A DNA stretch of 64,000 nucleotides from Carnegiea gigantea (GCA_029747015.1 JAKOGI010000104.1:607501-671500), one strand, 5' to 3'. Positions 1 to 11,912 are shown, counted from the first letter of the stretch. The notes: a model not told the origin generated them from the sequence alone. Numbers and translations are program-made.

Positions 1-639
1 GACTTGAAGTTCTATTGTCAACTAAAGTTTTCGCCCCAGAGGCTAGTCAGTAGTCATGCCACCACAATTGCGAATCTAGAGATCGCTACAACCCGAAGGT
101 GCCATGCTTGCGGCTTGCAATTGTCCCTTAGATTTTGGATCGAGCTTGCCCCACTTCTTGAAATTTGCCGTCAAAAACCAAATTAATGTGGTAGTCACTT
201 TCTTGTTCAACTTTTTAAGGTTTGGTATCAGTGTTGCTCACTGTTGCTCTGGCATATCTATCAGAAGATAATCAGTAGTGAAAGAACGAAGACTTAACAA
301 GATTTGGCCGCACGGGAATTTGCAACACCAGGAGCTCAACAATCAGAGGGGTTGCACAAGCAATTAGTAGTAGCAAGTGTTGAGCAAACAATAAGATTCC
401 TTGTAATGAATAGTTTCAAAATAATATCGCCTAATCATTTATTTGACATTACCCAGTCCATTGACTACAGTAGTTCTGGTTCTGATGAAAAACACACTCT
501 GACAACCCGTATGCATTCAAGTGTCAGCAGTTTCCCATTTTGATTTTTACATTACATTTTGATAGTACATTACATTACATACGATGCAGGAGGGCATTAT
601 ATAAAACAAACCAAACTAAATGCGAAAAATAGGGGAGGA
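1..639. other. Unassigned sequence
   Basis: No gene is recognised here. Short open stretches (for example 304-543) lack a recognisable domain and splice context. The part next to 640 could be 3' untranslated sequence of the minus-strand ORF beside it. Confidence 0.4.
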
Positions 640-996
640 TCATACGATGAAGGAGGACATTAGCCAAACGAGAAGGAAAGAGAGCAGTAAACAAAGGGCA
701 ACGATGAAGCAGAGGATAGATGCGATTCCACAGCAACGACCCAGTTTAGGTTTCGCCGTCATCGTTTGTAGAGATACGAGAGAAAGAGGAGCGGCCAGTA
801 TAAGAGCCATGTCTGTCCAGAAGATCCAGTCTCGTTGCGATTCGTTGAGAGCCTTGTCGATGCGATCGAATGCCCAGGACACCGCCGCCAGGGATGAGGC
901 TGAGACACCCAAAACGGTGGCGATCAGATACTCAAGAGGTGGAAATCCAAAATCAATCTTCCCCGATGACATTGAAGTCGCCAGAATAAACCACAT
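640..996 (-). CDS. Putative small multi-pass membrane protein, unrecognised
   Basis: An open frame on the minus strand encodes a hydrophobic protein of about 118 residues if the ATG at 996 is used. An ATG at 972 (start MSSGKIDFGF) is an equally good choice. The frame stays open up to 1176, but the extra N-terminal 60 residues look like translated leader. Three membrane segments are visible: around LIATVLGVSASSLAAVSW, around DWIFWTDMALILAAPLSL, and a long one near the C-terminus (SILCFIVALCLLLSFLLVW). The loop between the first two is charged (AFDRIDKALNESQRD). I do not recognise the family. Composition and amphipathic layout suggest a real single-exon gene or a last exon rather than chance. 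A MITE begins about 200 bp upstream. Confidence 0.45.
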   Translation of the reverse strand: MWFILATSMSSGKIDFGFPPLEYLIATVLGVSASSLAAVSWAFDRIDKALNESQRDWIFWTDMALILAAPLSLVSLQTMTAKPKLGRCCGIASILCFIVALCLLLSFLLVWLMSSFIV

Positions 997-1191
997 CGTT
1001 GGAAAGTGATGACTGATTTGGGATTGGTTTGCGATGAGAGAGAGGATGTGAATGCATTGTGGTTGTGGGGTGGGCAGGGTTTGGTAGATGAGGAGGAAGA
1101 AGGTGGGGGTATGATCCGGATTGGAGAAGTATGAATTACCCCAAAAAAAAGCATTTTTGTTGAAAAAAAGACCCAATGATACGCCTGGATC

Positions 1192-1523
1192 TAGACTTAA
1201 TAAAACTAACCCTAGATTCGAAATTTAAACCGAATAATCTGTGCTCATACCTGACTTGGCATTCGAAATATGCTCACCCAAAAGTGAACTCAAAACTAAA
1301 ATAATCCGATCCGAACTATACCTTATCCGAAATTTTCTGAAAAGTTATTTGTTTTGACATAACGAAGGTATGTGACCAAAAATCAATTGACTTAAAATCG
1401 ATCAGAACTGAAACATATCAGACATAAATTGAAGTAATTCGAAATATCACTTAATCTGAATATAATCTAATTCAAACTTAATTAAATTCACACCCAAATT
1501 AAATGATCCATTTATCAGGTATA
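1192..1523 (-). mobile_element. MITE copy, family with GACCTGRCAAA terminal inverted repeats
   Basis: This is the reverse-complement copy of a roughly 315-bp element also found at 33002-33314 and 55768-56083. The left end reads TAGACTTAATAAAAC. The right end (TTTATCAGGTATA) is a decayed form of the opposite terminus. The interior matches the other copies block by block, for example TTCGAAATATGCTCACCCAAAAG. It has no coding capacity, so it is a nonautonomous DNA transposon. The superfamily is unresolved; a TA target duplication is possible. Confidence 0.6.
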
Positions 1524-1559
1524 TTTAAATCTCGTTGGACTGTCCCTCTTCTTTTCCAT

Positions 1560-1867
1560 TGATTGCGGTTGGTCTTAGTGAAATTACAAAAAGAACGCTT
1601 CTCACCTACCGCCCATAGAAACACGCACCCAGAGAGAGGAGAGAGGGGAGAGAGAGACCCTGAGACAGAAAGAGAACAACACCACAGAAAAAGAAAGAGA
1701 GAGATGGCAAAGTTACTCGGGCCAACTGCTGCATCTCGAGCAATTCTTCAGTCGTAATACGCTTGAATCTCGCAATGATATTCGAGAAGTTGCAGCGAGA
1801 TGGGTTTTACTCGTAGGGAGATTCAACCCCAAGAAGTCCCTCCCAACTCATGGATCTGGACAAGTTT
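1560..1867 (+). other. GA-rich leader-like tract followed by a short ORF
   Basis: A strongly purine-rich (GAGA) stretch at about 1630-1703 precedes an ATG at 1704. The ATG opens a 17-codon frame (MAKLLGPTAASRAILQS) ending at 1757, with a possible GTAATA donor at 1754. This resembles a 5' leader plus first exon that has been cut off by the TIR elements starting at about 1868, but no later exon can be attached. It may be nothing. Confidence 0.2.
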
Positions 1868-1956
1868 TGGTGACTATCTGAGTTGCGACTATTTGAGTTG
1901 GACAACGAAAAGTCCTGTTCTTCTCGTAATTTAATTGGCTCATCTCAGTTATTTTG

Positions 1957-2898
1957 AGGGCCAGTTTTTTTCGTGGGTCAATTATAATTTATTAATTTTA
2001 ATTCACTTTAATCCATTTCAATCTATTTCAAGTTACTTTAATCCACTTGAAAAAAATACCACTTTCAACCAACTTCAAACTACCTCAACCTACTTCAACC
2101 AACTTTAATCCACCCCCTCCATAATTTTAATAATTTGTAAAATATCATGTGAGATTTAATCATTCTTACACCAAAAAGTTCAGTATACTACTTTTTTTGT
2201 AAATTATCGTACTTTGGAAGTATTTTATTTTTGTATTTTTGTATTTTTTAGTTTTTTATTTTTAAATTTTTAAATTTTTAAATTTTAAATTTTAAATTTT
2301 TTGTATTTAATTTTTTGTATTTAATTTTTTATTTTTGCTATTTATTTTTTATTTTTTATTTTTTATTTTTTATTTTTTATTTTTTTATTTTTTTAATTTT
2401 TTAATTTTTATTTTTAATTTTTTTATATCTCATTTTTTATTTTTTTATTTTTGTTTTTTGTATTTTTTTGTATTTATTTTTTAATTTTTATCTCAGTCTT
2501 ATTCCAAACAAAAACTACAGAAAATTTCAAAAAAAATAAAAAAATAAAAATAAAAATAAAAATAAAAATAAAAATAAAAATAAAAATAAAAATAAAAAAT
2601 AAAAAATAAAAAATAAAATAAAAAATAAAAAATAAAAAAGAATTAACAAAAATTCCACAAAATTTCGATAACTTCATAAATTATCACACATTAATTACAT
2701 TCTCATTATTTTAACCTACTTCAACCCACCACATAAAAAATATATCAACTTCAACCCACTTCAACCTATATCAATCCACTTCAACCTACTTCAATCTATT
2801 TCAACCCACCTCAAAAAAAAAATACCAACTTCAACCCACTTCAACCCACCTCAACCTACTTCTACCCACCCAATTTACCCACGAAAAGAACAGGCCCT
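1957..2898. mobile_element. Nonautonomous TIR element with TTCAACC-array interior, nested
   Basis: Termini are inverted repeats: AGGGCCAGTTTTTTTCGTGG at the left, and at 2868-2898 a sequence whose reverse complement reads AGGGCCTGTTCTTTTCGTGG. Inside, both ends are built from degenerate 9-11-bp units around TTCAACCYAC / TTTAATCCAC (about 1995-2115 and 2715-2880), separated by a T-rich then A-rich low-complexity core. There is no protein-coding potential. It sits inside the duplicated unit 1868-3462, splitting sequence that is continuous in unit 2. Confidence 0.6.
2215..2640. repeat. AT-only low-complexity core (TTTTTA / AAAAAT arrays)
   Basis: Roughly 200 bp of T-rich ATTTTT-type repeats is followed by AAAATA-type repeats, so the core can fold back on itself. 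Open frames here are translation of simple repeat and not genes. Confidence 0.85.
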
Positions 2899-3462
2899 TA
2901 CTCCCATCCATTTTTTTTTTAGCTTCTCACATCTTCTCACATTTTAAAAAAAATTCCAGTCCTTTTAACTTTTTTTCATTCCCGTCCACTCTTACCAAGT
3001 CCTTCCGACTGATTTCCACTCTCACCACTCTCACCAATTCCTTCCCACTCCTATGTATAACTACTATTTTTCATATTTTAAAAACTTTTATAATTTATGT
3101 AATTATGTGCAAAAATAGTCTGGTAACAATTATGAAAAGTTTTATTTATTTTTCGGATGTTATGAAAATATTTGTTAGTCGTGTCTGAAATTTGAATAAC
3201 GTAATTTTTAGTATATGTATTGAAGAAATAATTTTTTTTACGTTGTTAAGCAAATTTTAGTTATTTGTAACTAGTAGATATTTTGGGTTTGATTTTGTAT
3301 ATAGAAGAGATACTTAAATTTTTTTTCTTTCTGTATTGGTAAATGGATGAAGTTAGCAAATATAGATTGATAATTTGGTGAAGTTGGTTGAGATTAGTAG
3401 AAGTGGTTTGAAATAGGTTGAAGTGAGTATTTTTTTTATTGAAATAGGTTGAAAGTTTCACG

Positions 3463-4666
3463 ACTATCTGAGTTGCGACTATTTGAGTTAGACAACCAAA
3501 GGTCCTGCTCTTTTTATAATTTAATGGATTCATCCCAGTCATTTCCACTATCATCCAGTTCTTTTCCCCTTCTCACATCTTCTCACATTTAAAAAAAAAT
3601 CCCACTCCTTTTAACTTTTTTCATTCCCGTCCACTTTTACCAACTCCTTCCGACTCATTTCCACTCCCACCCATTCTCACAAATTCCTACCCACTCTCAC
3701 AAATTTCTTCCCACTCTTACGTATAACTACTATTTTTCATATTTTGAAAACTTTTATAATTTATGTAATCATTTGCAGGAATAGTCTGATAACAATTATG
3801 AAAAGTTTTATTTATTTTTCGGATGTTATGGAAATATTTATTAGTCGTGTCGGAAATTGTAAATGACGTAATTTTTATTATATGTATTGAAGAAATAATT
3901 TTTTTTCTACGTTGTTAACCAAATCTTAGTTATTTGTAACTAGTAAATATTTTAGATTTGATTTTGCATATAGAAGATATGCTTAAATTTTTTTTCTTTT
4001 TTCACTGGTAAACGGGTGAAGTTAGGAAACATAGATTGGTAATAAGGTGAAGTTGATTGAGATTGGTAGAAATGGTTTGAAATAGGTTGAAGTAGGTGTT
4101 TTTTTATTGAAGTTGGTTGAAATTGATTGAATTTTTTTTGTATGATGGGTAGAAGTTGGATAAAATAGAAGTTGGTTGAAATTGGTATTTTTTATTGAAG
4201 TTCGTGGAGTTGTTTGAAGTTGGTTGAAGTTTTTTGTATGATGGATAGAAGTTGGTTAAAATAGTAGGATTGAAGTTGATTGAAGTGGATTGAAGTTGGT
4301 TAAAGTAGGTTAAAGTGGATTGAAATTTGTTGAAGTAGGTTGAAATTTTTTTATATGGTGTGTAGAAGTTGGTTAAAATAGTGGGAAGTGGATTGAAGTT
4401 GATTGAAGTTGATTGAAGTGGGTTGAAGTGGGTATTTTTTTATTAAAGTTCGTAGAGTGGATTGACGTGGGTTGAAATTGGTTAAAGTGGGTTGAATTCT
4501 TTTATATGATAGCTAAAAGTTGGTTAAAATAATGGGAAGTAGGTTGAAATAGATTGAAGTTGGTTAAAGTGGGTTGAAGTTGATTTTTTTTATTGAAATT
4601 CGTAAAATGAATTGAAGTTGGTTGAAATTGGTAAATTTGAATTTACTAACGAAAAGGACAGGACCT
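3463..4666 (-). mobile_element. Unit 2: TIR element with GGTTGAA array
   Basis: Inverted termini are AGGTCCTGCTCTTTTTAT at 3500 and, at 4649-4666, a sequence whose reverse complement reads AGGTCCTGTCCTTTTCGT. From about 3360 in unit 1, and especially from 4015 to 4640 in unit 2, the DNA is a degenerate array of GGTTGAAGTGG-like units. This is the reverse complement of the TTCAACC units in the neighbouring element. The array is much longer here than in unit 1. No coding sequence. Confidence 0.55.
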
Positions 4667-5089
4667 GAACATATGTGCATTTTTTTCGTTGTTCATATTT
4701 GGTTAATATATGAAAAAAATACATTTGTAATTTATTTTACAAATAATGAAAATTACAATTTCTTTGGGGTAACAACAACCACGAAACAATATTTCGTACC
4801 CAAGTCAACATAGAAAAATATTTTTTCAGTCTAAAAAATTTTTATCATCAGTGATTACTATAACAAATAAAAGACTACATTAAAAAACAAAATACGCAAT
4901 TTACATCAACTCTTCCCACTCATTTCCACTTCTTCCCACTTATTCCATTCTCACATATACAAACCATTCCTATCTACTCCCACTCACTCCTTCCCCCCCT
5001 TTTTTCACTCCCACCCATCCCACACCTGCAAATTCCCTCCGAAAAGAATAAGGCCCAAGGCCAAAAGGTTCAAGCCACATCAACCACGA
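4667..5089. other. Intergenic, with a third decayed terminus of the same TIR family
   Basis: No gene. At about 5037-5054 the sequence GAAAAGAATAAGGCCC matches the right-hand termini at 2898 and 4666, and it is preceded by TTCCCACTC-type degenerate repeats. Its left partner is not clear. Confidence 0.4.
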
Positions 5090-5455
5090 CCCTCGGAAAA
5101 TGCAAAGTCAGGGCCAGAGTTAAAGCCGGAGCTTGAGCCACCACATGATGACGATCATGGGGAGGTCAAAGAGATCAAGGGGTTATCAAAGGTCAAGCTA
5201 GCCACCCAGGTGGTGTTCCCTGCCGCTGTGGGCTGGGGTGGTTACTTTGTGATTGGCCAAGGAGCACTTTAAAATCTGGCCTTTGCATTTTCTGTGTTTG
5301 GACTCCACACTCTTGGGATACTCTCCATGTTTTTTGGGTGGTATCTGGAAACCAAAAACCCCAGGGTTTCTGAGTGCATGTAAAAACTTGGTCAGGCCCT
5401 TTGCATAGCGTGCCTTATCCTCATGCAGATCCCCGTTTCCAACAAGCTCAAGTAG
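5090..5455 (+). pseudogene. Fragment of an unrecognised membrane-protein gene
   Basis: One frame reads coherently for about 90 residues: an acidic part (LEPPHDDDHGEVKEIKGL), a hydrophobic part (QVVFPAAVGWGGYFVIGQGAL), an in-frame TAA at 5270-5272, then in the same frame FAFSVFGLHTLGILSMFFGW and TAA at 5381-5383. Codon use and the alternation of charged and hydrophobic blocks look like a real protein that has acquired stops. There is no ATG and no intact termini, so I treat it as a gene fragment trapped between repeats. The family is not recognised. Confidence 0.4.
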
Positions 5456-5462
5456 TAGGGTT

Positions 5463-5850
5463 TTTATGAATAGGAAATTAAGCTATATCTTGATTTCATA
5501 CACAAGATGCAGGAGACTTATGTTCCAAATGTCCTTTGCTGATGACCTTGTCGTATTCTGTAAGGCTTATAAAGAATTTATGCAGTGTCTTGTGAAGGTT
5601 ATTTTAATACCTTTTTTTTCTTGGAAGAAAGGTTATTTTAATACTTGGTGGTGTTTTTGGAATGCTGACTAATCAATAAAAATCTCAAATAGTGATTTGA
5701 GATCCAACCCTCCTTCTATCCGTTAATGGCTTGATTTGCAGGAGCCTTAAAATGTGCAGAGGACATTGTTCTATTCTGCAAGGCTTATAACGTTTTAATA
5801 TATACTTGTTGGTGGTTTTGGAATGCAGATTAATCAATAAAAATCCTGGA
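5463..5850 (+). pseudogene. LINE reverse-transcriptase fragment, duplicated
   Basis: The translation around 5515 gives QMSFADDLVVFCKAYKE, which is the FADD catalytic motif block of plant L1-type reverse transcriptases. Downstream come an FGM-L-NQ-KS-like stretch and an AATCAATAAAAATC tail. About 170 bp later the same blocks recur in shorter form (GAGGACATTGTTCTATTCTG, then TTTTGGAATGCAGATTAATC at about 5815), now encoding AEDIVLFCKAY. This is a short dead fragment that was tandemly duplicated. No complete domain. Confidence 0.55.
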
Positions 5851-6590
5851 AGACAGAGTAGCTAACGTATCATGAATATATAGATATGTTGCCTGCGTTA
5901 TCATTTCACCTCCAGTGCCCATGAGACACTTGACACCCCTAAACGGGTTCGTTCTTCATACTGGACTTTTAGACACATGAAATTTTCAGGAATTGCATAA
6001 GTCCAGTCCGGCACCACTAGACACTTGGTCACTTCGGCCTAAAAATTGCGGAGTCCAAAAGACAACCTTTTCCACAACTTTGTGTAAACAAATTAGCAGA
6101 ATCACAGAGCAGTAAATCAGTTACATGACCTGAACATGAGGGCATGAATTCCTATTTCCCAAAGCAGTGATTTCCTGAGGAAAACATACCTCACAGAACT
6201 AGTTCCCAAAGCAGTGGAAAAACATACTTCACAGAACCAGAAACCTCAAAAACAACATTCTCAGGAGAAGAATATCTTCAAAGGAAAACAAAGAAGTGTG
6301 TTCTTTCTAGAAATAAAACAACCTGGACGCATAAGCCTAGAGCTGAGACAGGGAAGGGTAACGGAATTGAAGCTCGCACTTAGTTCTCCATCATGTAGAA
6401 ACACACTCAATCCTCGATGATAGCTTTCTGCGGGTAGCGAAGTGAAAAATAAATTCAAGGGAAGTCACTCTCTCCAATCTGAACAGTCTACAGCCCAAAT
6501 TGGGACATGTTTTGTCCAAATATCATAATGTCTAATCTGTATTCAGAACAAGAACAAAGAAAAGGTTAATATGGGTTGAGTTTGGATAGT
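5851..6590. other. Unassigned flank of the copia element
   Basis: No gene is recognised. A short internal inverted motif (GACACTTGACACC... and CACTAGACACTTGG) lies at 5920-6030. An open frame at 6261-6458 on the minus strand has no recognisable features. Confidence 0.35.
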
Positions 6591-6595
6591 TGCAG
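6591..6595. repeat. Target-site duplication TGCAG (left)
   Basis: TGCAG lies immediately left of the LTR at 6596 and again immediately right of the LTR at 12647 (12648-12652). This fixes the copia element ends. Confidence 0.9.
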
Positions 6596-7325
6596 TGTTA
6601 GAAGAATAATGAGGGCAATGGCTGGAAGATGGAGAGAATAAACTCAGACGTGGATGAACCACTGCCTTGAAAGCAATTACGGCTCGACTACGGTGCAAAT
6701 TGATACAGCCGGTTGCTCCCCAAGGTTAACTCACCACTCTTAAATGTGTGCACTTCGCGGCCAAGAGTTTGGAGTATGCAATATGTAACCCAGAGTACAG
6801 AGAAGAAGAAGAGAGGAGAGAAGTGTGAGAGCTGATGATAAAACCGTGCTAGCAAGGCCTCTACTTATAGGGGGAAAAGTAGGTGTTATAAGGCCATTAA
6901 AGTGGCATAAGGTGAGGCATAACATCTGGTCATTAAAACGTAGAATGAGGCAGAAGATCTGGCAGCATTCAAGGCGAGGAGAAAAACCAAGAAGACCATA
7001 ACGGTAGGGAGCGATTCACGGAGGATTTAGCACAATCTTACGAGAACATTAAACAGATTTCTCCCAATAAGATAGGTTAGGTTAGGGCCACAACCCGCAG
7101 CCCGCCCCAGATCGGGCGGGCGGGCGGCGGCGGTGGCGGCACGCGCTTGCTTATGGTGTCACTGCACACCCTCAACCCCATAAAGCATTGTTTTAAGTTA
7201 TTCAACATGGGCAAGGAGAATGTGGTATATGAACCCCTCAAAACACCACCCAAAAGTTCCATGTGGGCCAAGTGTAAGAGAGAGAAAAGGGTAGAAAAAG
7301 CTACCTTATTGCCATTACTTTAACT
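6596..7325 (-). repeat. 3' LTR of the copia element
   Basis: 730 bp, collinear with 11935-12647. It includes the same TATA-type and CT-rich segments and a GC-rich patch at about 7108-7145 (CGGGCGGGCGGGCGGCGGCG) that differs in length from the other LTR. The inner end has decayed (TAACT for TAACA). Confidence 0.9.
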
Positions 7326-7922
7326 GTCCCCCACTAATGGCATACAGGTCAAAAGGATTTAGGAAAGGAATTCTGGGCAAAAACGGGTCAGATACTTAAA
7401 CGTCAATATCTTTCGATTTGAATTGACACATTAGTGATATGAGGCAACAACCAATAGTCTAACTAGTGAACTAAGTCTTGAACTAGAAAGACCTTGATTG
7501 AGACCCCCACAACACATATCAACCCTTAAGATACTGCATACTCCGCGATAGGAATGCAAGCGCTTTTATGGCCATGTGCACACCTTGGGTCTCATAAGTG
7601 CTCTAGAGAGACAGCCTAGGTCTCTCATAGAAGGCGGCCAAACCTTCACACTTACGTAGGTAATTCCATCAAGTCTATCTCAACATAGACCACCATAACT
7701 ATGACTATGGAATTATTAAGAGCATAATATTGCTCAACCTCACAGTCAAACGGTGAATTCATCAAGTGCTTCTCACTAGCACCCCCCACAATGGGTATGA
7801 ATCCATTAAGAGCATAAGCTCATCCTCTAAGCACTACCACACGCCATAGGAATAGGGATGTAGTGCATCTTAAAGATTAGTATGGTTTCGTTTGACCACT
7901 AATGGGTGTCTACCATACCACT
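7326..7922 (-). other. Long 3' non-coding segment of the copia element
   Basis: About 600 bp lies between the polyprotein stop (7923) and the 3' LTR. No open frame here makes sense. The polypurine tract is at about 7326-7336. Confidence 0.6.
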
Positions 7923-10900
7923 TCAAGCCATAGGCTTAAGTCCCATTCCCCTCAATGTTTTAAGCACTACTCGCCTTGTCAATCCTTTAATGAGGGGATC
8001 TGTCAGATTCTTCTTGGATCTCACATACTGTAGGGATATAACACCATATTTCAGCAGTTGTTTCACCGCACTGTGTCTAATACAGATGAGTCTCCTCTTT
8101 CCATTATAGACACTGTTGTGCGCTACTCTTATTGCCGCCTGCGAGTCACAATGTAGGGAAATAGGTGTCTCCTATTTTCCCCATAGTGGCACGTCTGCTA
8201 ATAGACCCTTAAGCCATTCTGCTTCCTGACCCACCAAGTCAAGAGCAATAAATTCAGATTCCATGGTGGAGCGGGCTATACAAGTCTGTTTCGCAGACTT
8301 CTACGAAATAGCCCCTCACCTAGAGTAAATACATAACCGCTAATAGAACTAACTTCATCGTTATCAGAAATCCAGTTTGCATCACAATATCCTTCTAACA
8401 CAGCAGGAAATTTGTTAAAATGCAAACACCAATCAATAGTACCTCTAAGATACTTAAGCAAACGAAGAAGTGCACTAGGGTTATGAGTATAGCGACTTAA
8501 CCTACTTACGGCATAGAGAATGTCAGGACGAGTAAAGTTCGTGAGAAATATTACACTTCCTATAATCTTAGCATACTTAGTTTGAGACACACTAGGTCCT
8601 TCGTTCTTTTTCAAATGTATGCTAGGATCATAAGGGGTTCTCACAGGTATTACATCAAAACAGTTAAATTTCTTTAACACTTTTTCAATGTAATGTGACT
8701 GACATAATGAGAAATCAGTATTAGTTTTTCGAATCTTAATCCCTAGGATCACATCTGCTTCTCCTATGTCTTTCATTTCAAAAAGAGAGGACAATAGCTT
8801 TTTAGTCTCATTACAAGCAGATTTGTGCCAAGATCAGCATATCATCAACATAGAGACATATAAGTACACAATCTGATCCAATCAGTTTTGAATATACACA
8901 TGAATCAGACAAATTTGCAGCAAAGCCATTTTACACTAAAGAGCTGTCAAACTTTTCATACCACTGTTTGGGAGCCTGCTTTAGGCCGTAAAGAGACTTT
9001 CTCACCTCGTGACAAGGTACCTTACAACCCTCAGGTTGGGTCATGTAAATTTCTTCCTCTAAGTCACTATTAAGAAACGCTGTTTTGACATCCATTTGAT
9101 GTACAATAAGAGCAAAAATTACAGCTAAAGCAATTAGAGTTCTAATGGTGGCTATTTTGGTCACAGGAGAGTAGGTGTCAAAATAATTTATTCCGTTTTT
9201 CTGGTCAAAGCCCCTAATGACCAATCTGGCCTTATATTTATCAATTGAACCATCAGATCTCAGCTTCTTTTTGAAGATCCACTTACTACTAATAGGTATA
9301 CAGTCCTTAGGTAGGTCAGTCAGTTCCCATGTTTTGTTTGATTCGAGAGAATCTATTTCACTCTTAATAGCTTCTCTCTAGAAGGTAGCATCTATGGACC
9401 TTACAGCCTCTTGATAGGTTTTGGAATCTTCTTTAATCAAGAAAATGGACACCAATTCTTCAGTTATAACATCTATATCCAAGTTGTCAAAGGTTTCTAC
9501 TAGGAAAGCAGTGACAAAGTCGGGTCCAAAATTGGTTTCAGTTCTAATTCTCTTACTTCTTCTAGGTTCAGTTATTACGGCTCTATCACCAGAACTAGAA
9601 GTAGGCAAGTTCACATTTTCAGGCATAATATCAGATACCACATTAGGTGCTTTCCTTTTCAAAGGAAAAACATGCTCAAAGAATTCTACATCTCTATATT
9701 CAGAAATAGAATAATCAATCAATGACATGAATCTATAAGCAGCACTGTTTTGAGCATACCCTATAAAGACAGCATCAAAGGTCTTAGGGCCTATGTTAGT
9801 GAGTTTATGACTAGGTAAAGCAACTTTGGCCAGACACCCCCACACTTTCAAATAACTTAAGTTAGGGACATACCCTTTCCATAGTTCATATGGGGTCTGA
9901 TCTAACTTTTTGTGAGGGACTATTGAGGACAAAACAAGCAGTTAATACAGCCTGCCCCCACATATTATCAGGCAACCCTAAATTAACAAGTATAGCATTC
10001 ATCATTTCTTTAAGGGTACGATTTTTCCGTTCAGCTATGTCATTTTGTTGAGGGGTATAATGGGCATTAGTCTCATGTATAATGCCATTTTTCTCACAGA
10101 AAACAGTCAAGGAGTTGGTATCATATTTCCCACCTCTGTCAGACCTAAGTCTCTTTATTTTCCGGCCTAATTGATTTTCAACCTCTGCTTTGTATTTCAG
10201 AAACATTTCCTCAGCCTCATCTTTAGACTTAAGGAGGTAGACTTTAGTATATCTAGAGTAGTCATCTACAAAAGTAACATACCATTTCTTTCCTCCCTTA
10301 CTTACTGTGTTCTTAAAGTCTGCTAGGTCCGAATGCACAAGTTATAGCAGTTCAGTCTTTCTAGTCGTTATAGACTTGAAAGGTTTTTTAGCAAATTTTG
10401 CTTCAACATAAATTTCACATTTCGAACAATTTTGTGCGTTAATGTTAGGAATTAACCGCATATTCCTTAGTTTGTTTATTAAAACATAATTAACATGACC
10501 AAGTCTACTATACCATAAATCCATAGATTCAGCAATATAAACAGAAGTAGAAGCATTTCCATTAGCAGCATCAGAGGTAACATTCAGAATAAAAAGCCCT
10601 CCACTACGATAACCCTTCCTAATAAAAACCCCATTACGAAGAATAACAATTTTTCCAGCTTTCTGATTCAACTCAAAGCCAGCAACATTAAGGGGGCTAC
10701 TAGAGGCTAAGTTTCTACGAAGGGAAGGTACATATAGCACATTATTTAGGCATAGAGTTTTTCCAAAAGTAAATTTAAGGCGTACTTTACCCATAACTCC
10801 AGCGGTGGCAGCATTGCCCATATAGACATGTTCGTCATCAGGAGCATCTTCGAAGTCATGCATCAGATCCTTGTTGGCGCAGAAATGTCTTGTTGCTCCA

Positions 10901-11912
10901 GTATCCAGAACCCACTCCGTGGAGTTCGACACCTGGTTGACTTCCAGAGTTACAGCACAGAAGATCTTAGTGTCTTCAGTCAGATTGGCTTGTGCAGCAA
11001 TTTGTCCGGTAGGTTTCTGGTTTATGTGACTGGCTCCTTTGCGAAGCTTACACTGGTATGCTTTGTGGCATGGTTTTCCACAAACGTAACAGACAACCTT
11101 CTGTTTGTGGATCTTGCTGTTTGTTCTTTTCAACTGGTTCTGATGTTTGGATTGCTTCTGATCCTTTTTATTTTTAAACCTGTCTCTATTTAAAGGCATA
11201 GAAGATTCAACAAGGTTAGCTTTAGATGAATTTAGGGACAGGGAAGACATCTTATCGTTTAGTCGATTCGCCTCTTCAGTCCTCATATGACTAATCAGTT
11301 CTTGTAAGGTTAGGTCCTTTTTTTGTGCTTCAGGTGATTTCTGTAGTCGTTCCAAGATGGCAGAAATTTCTCGATCAGAACATTTGCTTGCAGAATTTTG
11401 CACATCTTCATGCCTTCGTTCAGCACCTCAGCACATAGGTTCTCGTAGACATAAACTTGTTCCATAATCGGTTTGTCATCTACGATCTAAAACTGCAGCC
11501 ATTTGCCAACGACATACTTCCTTTTTTCGGTATCGTCTGAACTATATTTGGCCTCCAGTTTTGTCCATCTGATCTTCGTAGATTTGAAGTTAACAAATAG
11601 ATCAAATAGAGGAATTGACATGTTGTTCAACAAATAGCTTCGAGCCTGTTTGTTGTCTTTTTTCAGTTTCTTCTTAGCAGCCTCATATAGTGGAATGAGA
11701 GGCATCTTCGGGGCAGTAGGAGTGGAGAGAGAACTCTCAGCATCAATAAACTGAGAAGTATTGTCGTCAAGATGTTCAGAGGATAGAACATAATCAATCT
11801 CAAGCTGTTCAAAGCACAAGAGTAATTTCTAGGACCAACGTTTGTAGTTAGTTCCATCAAGGGGCTCGATTTTATAGAGTTTTGGGAGATTCTTTGAGAA
11901 TGATGCAGCCAT
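7923..11912 (-). pseudogene. Copia gag-pol polyprotein, interrupted
   Basis: The frame starts at the ATG at 11912 (MAASFSKNLPKLYKIEPLDG). Recognisable parts in order: gag; CCHC zinc knuckle at 11050-11091 (C-X2-C-X4-H-X4-C present, with one Gly changed to Cys); protease motif DTGA near 10900; integrase zinc part and core with HSD, SDRGGKYD and AERKNRT at 9960-10340; RT with VTKIATIRTLIALAV, LYGLKQAPKQWYEKF and YVDD at 8841-8852; RNase H with CDANW and ESEFIALDLVGQEAEW to about 7925. Breaks: stops at 11829-11831, 11487-11489, 10342-10344, 9378-9380, 8931-8933 and one near 8180; a one-base loss in a T-run (plus strand) at 11318-11324; frame changes near 9900 and 8800. Several stops look like single-base changes of Gln, Glu or Trp codons. 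Confidence 0.9.

Larger units (their letters stand above)
1868..3462 (+). repeat. Unit 1 of a tandem duplication of a TIR-like element
   Basis: The start, GACTATCTGAGTTGCGACTA, recurs at 3463. From both points the same blocks follow: an AGTCCTGTTCTTCTCGT-like terminus, TTTAATTGGCTCATCTCAGT, CTTCTCACATCTTCTCACAT, TTCATTCCCGTCCACT, then GTAGAAGTGGTTTGAAATAGG. In unit 1 the homology is interrupted by the 942-bp element at 1957-2898. The two units are therefore a direct duplication, one of which later received an insertion. Confidence 0.6.

Noticed and set aside
2474..2677. 67-codon minus-strand ORF rich in Phe and Ile
   Set aside because: It is a translation of the AAAATA simple repeat.
1995..4640. 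Telomere-like or centromere satellite, or CRISPR-like array
   Set aside because: The TTCAACC units are degenerate, are not the plant telomere repeat TTTAGGG, have no regular spacing, and lie within TIR-bounded elements.
10828..11193. 121-codon plus-strand ORF, also 9421-9714 and 14202-14507
   Set aside because: Antisense to the copia gag-pol frames, with no independent features.
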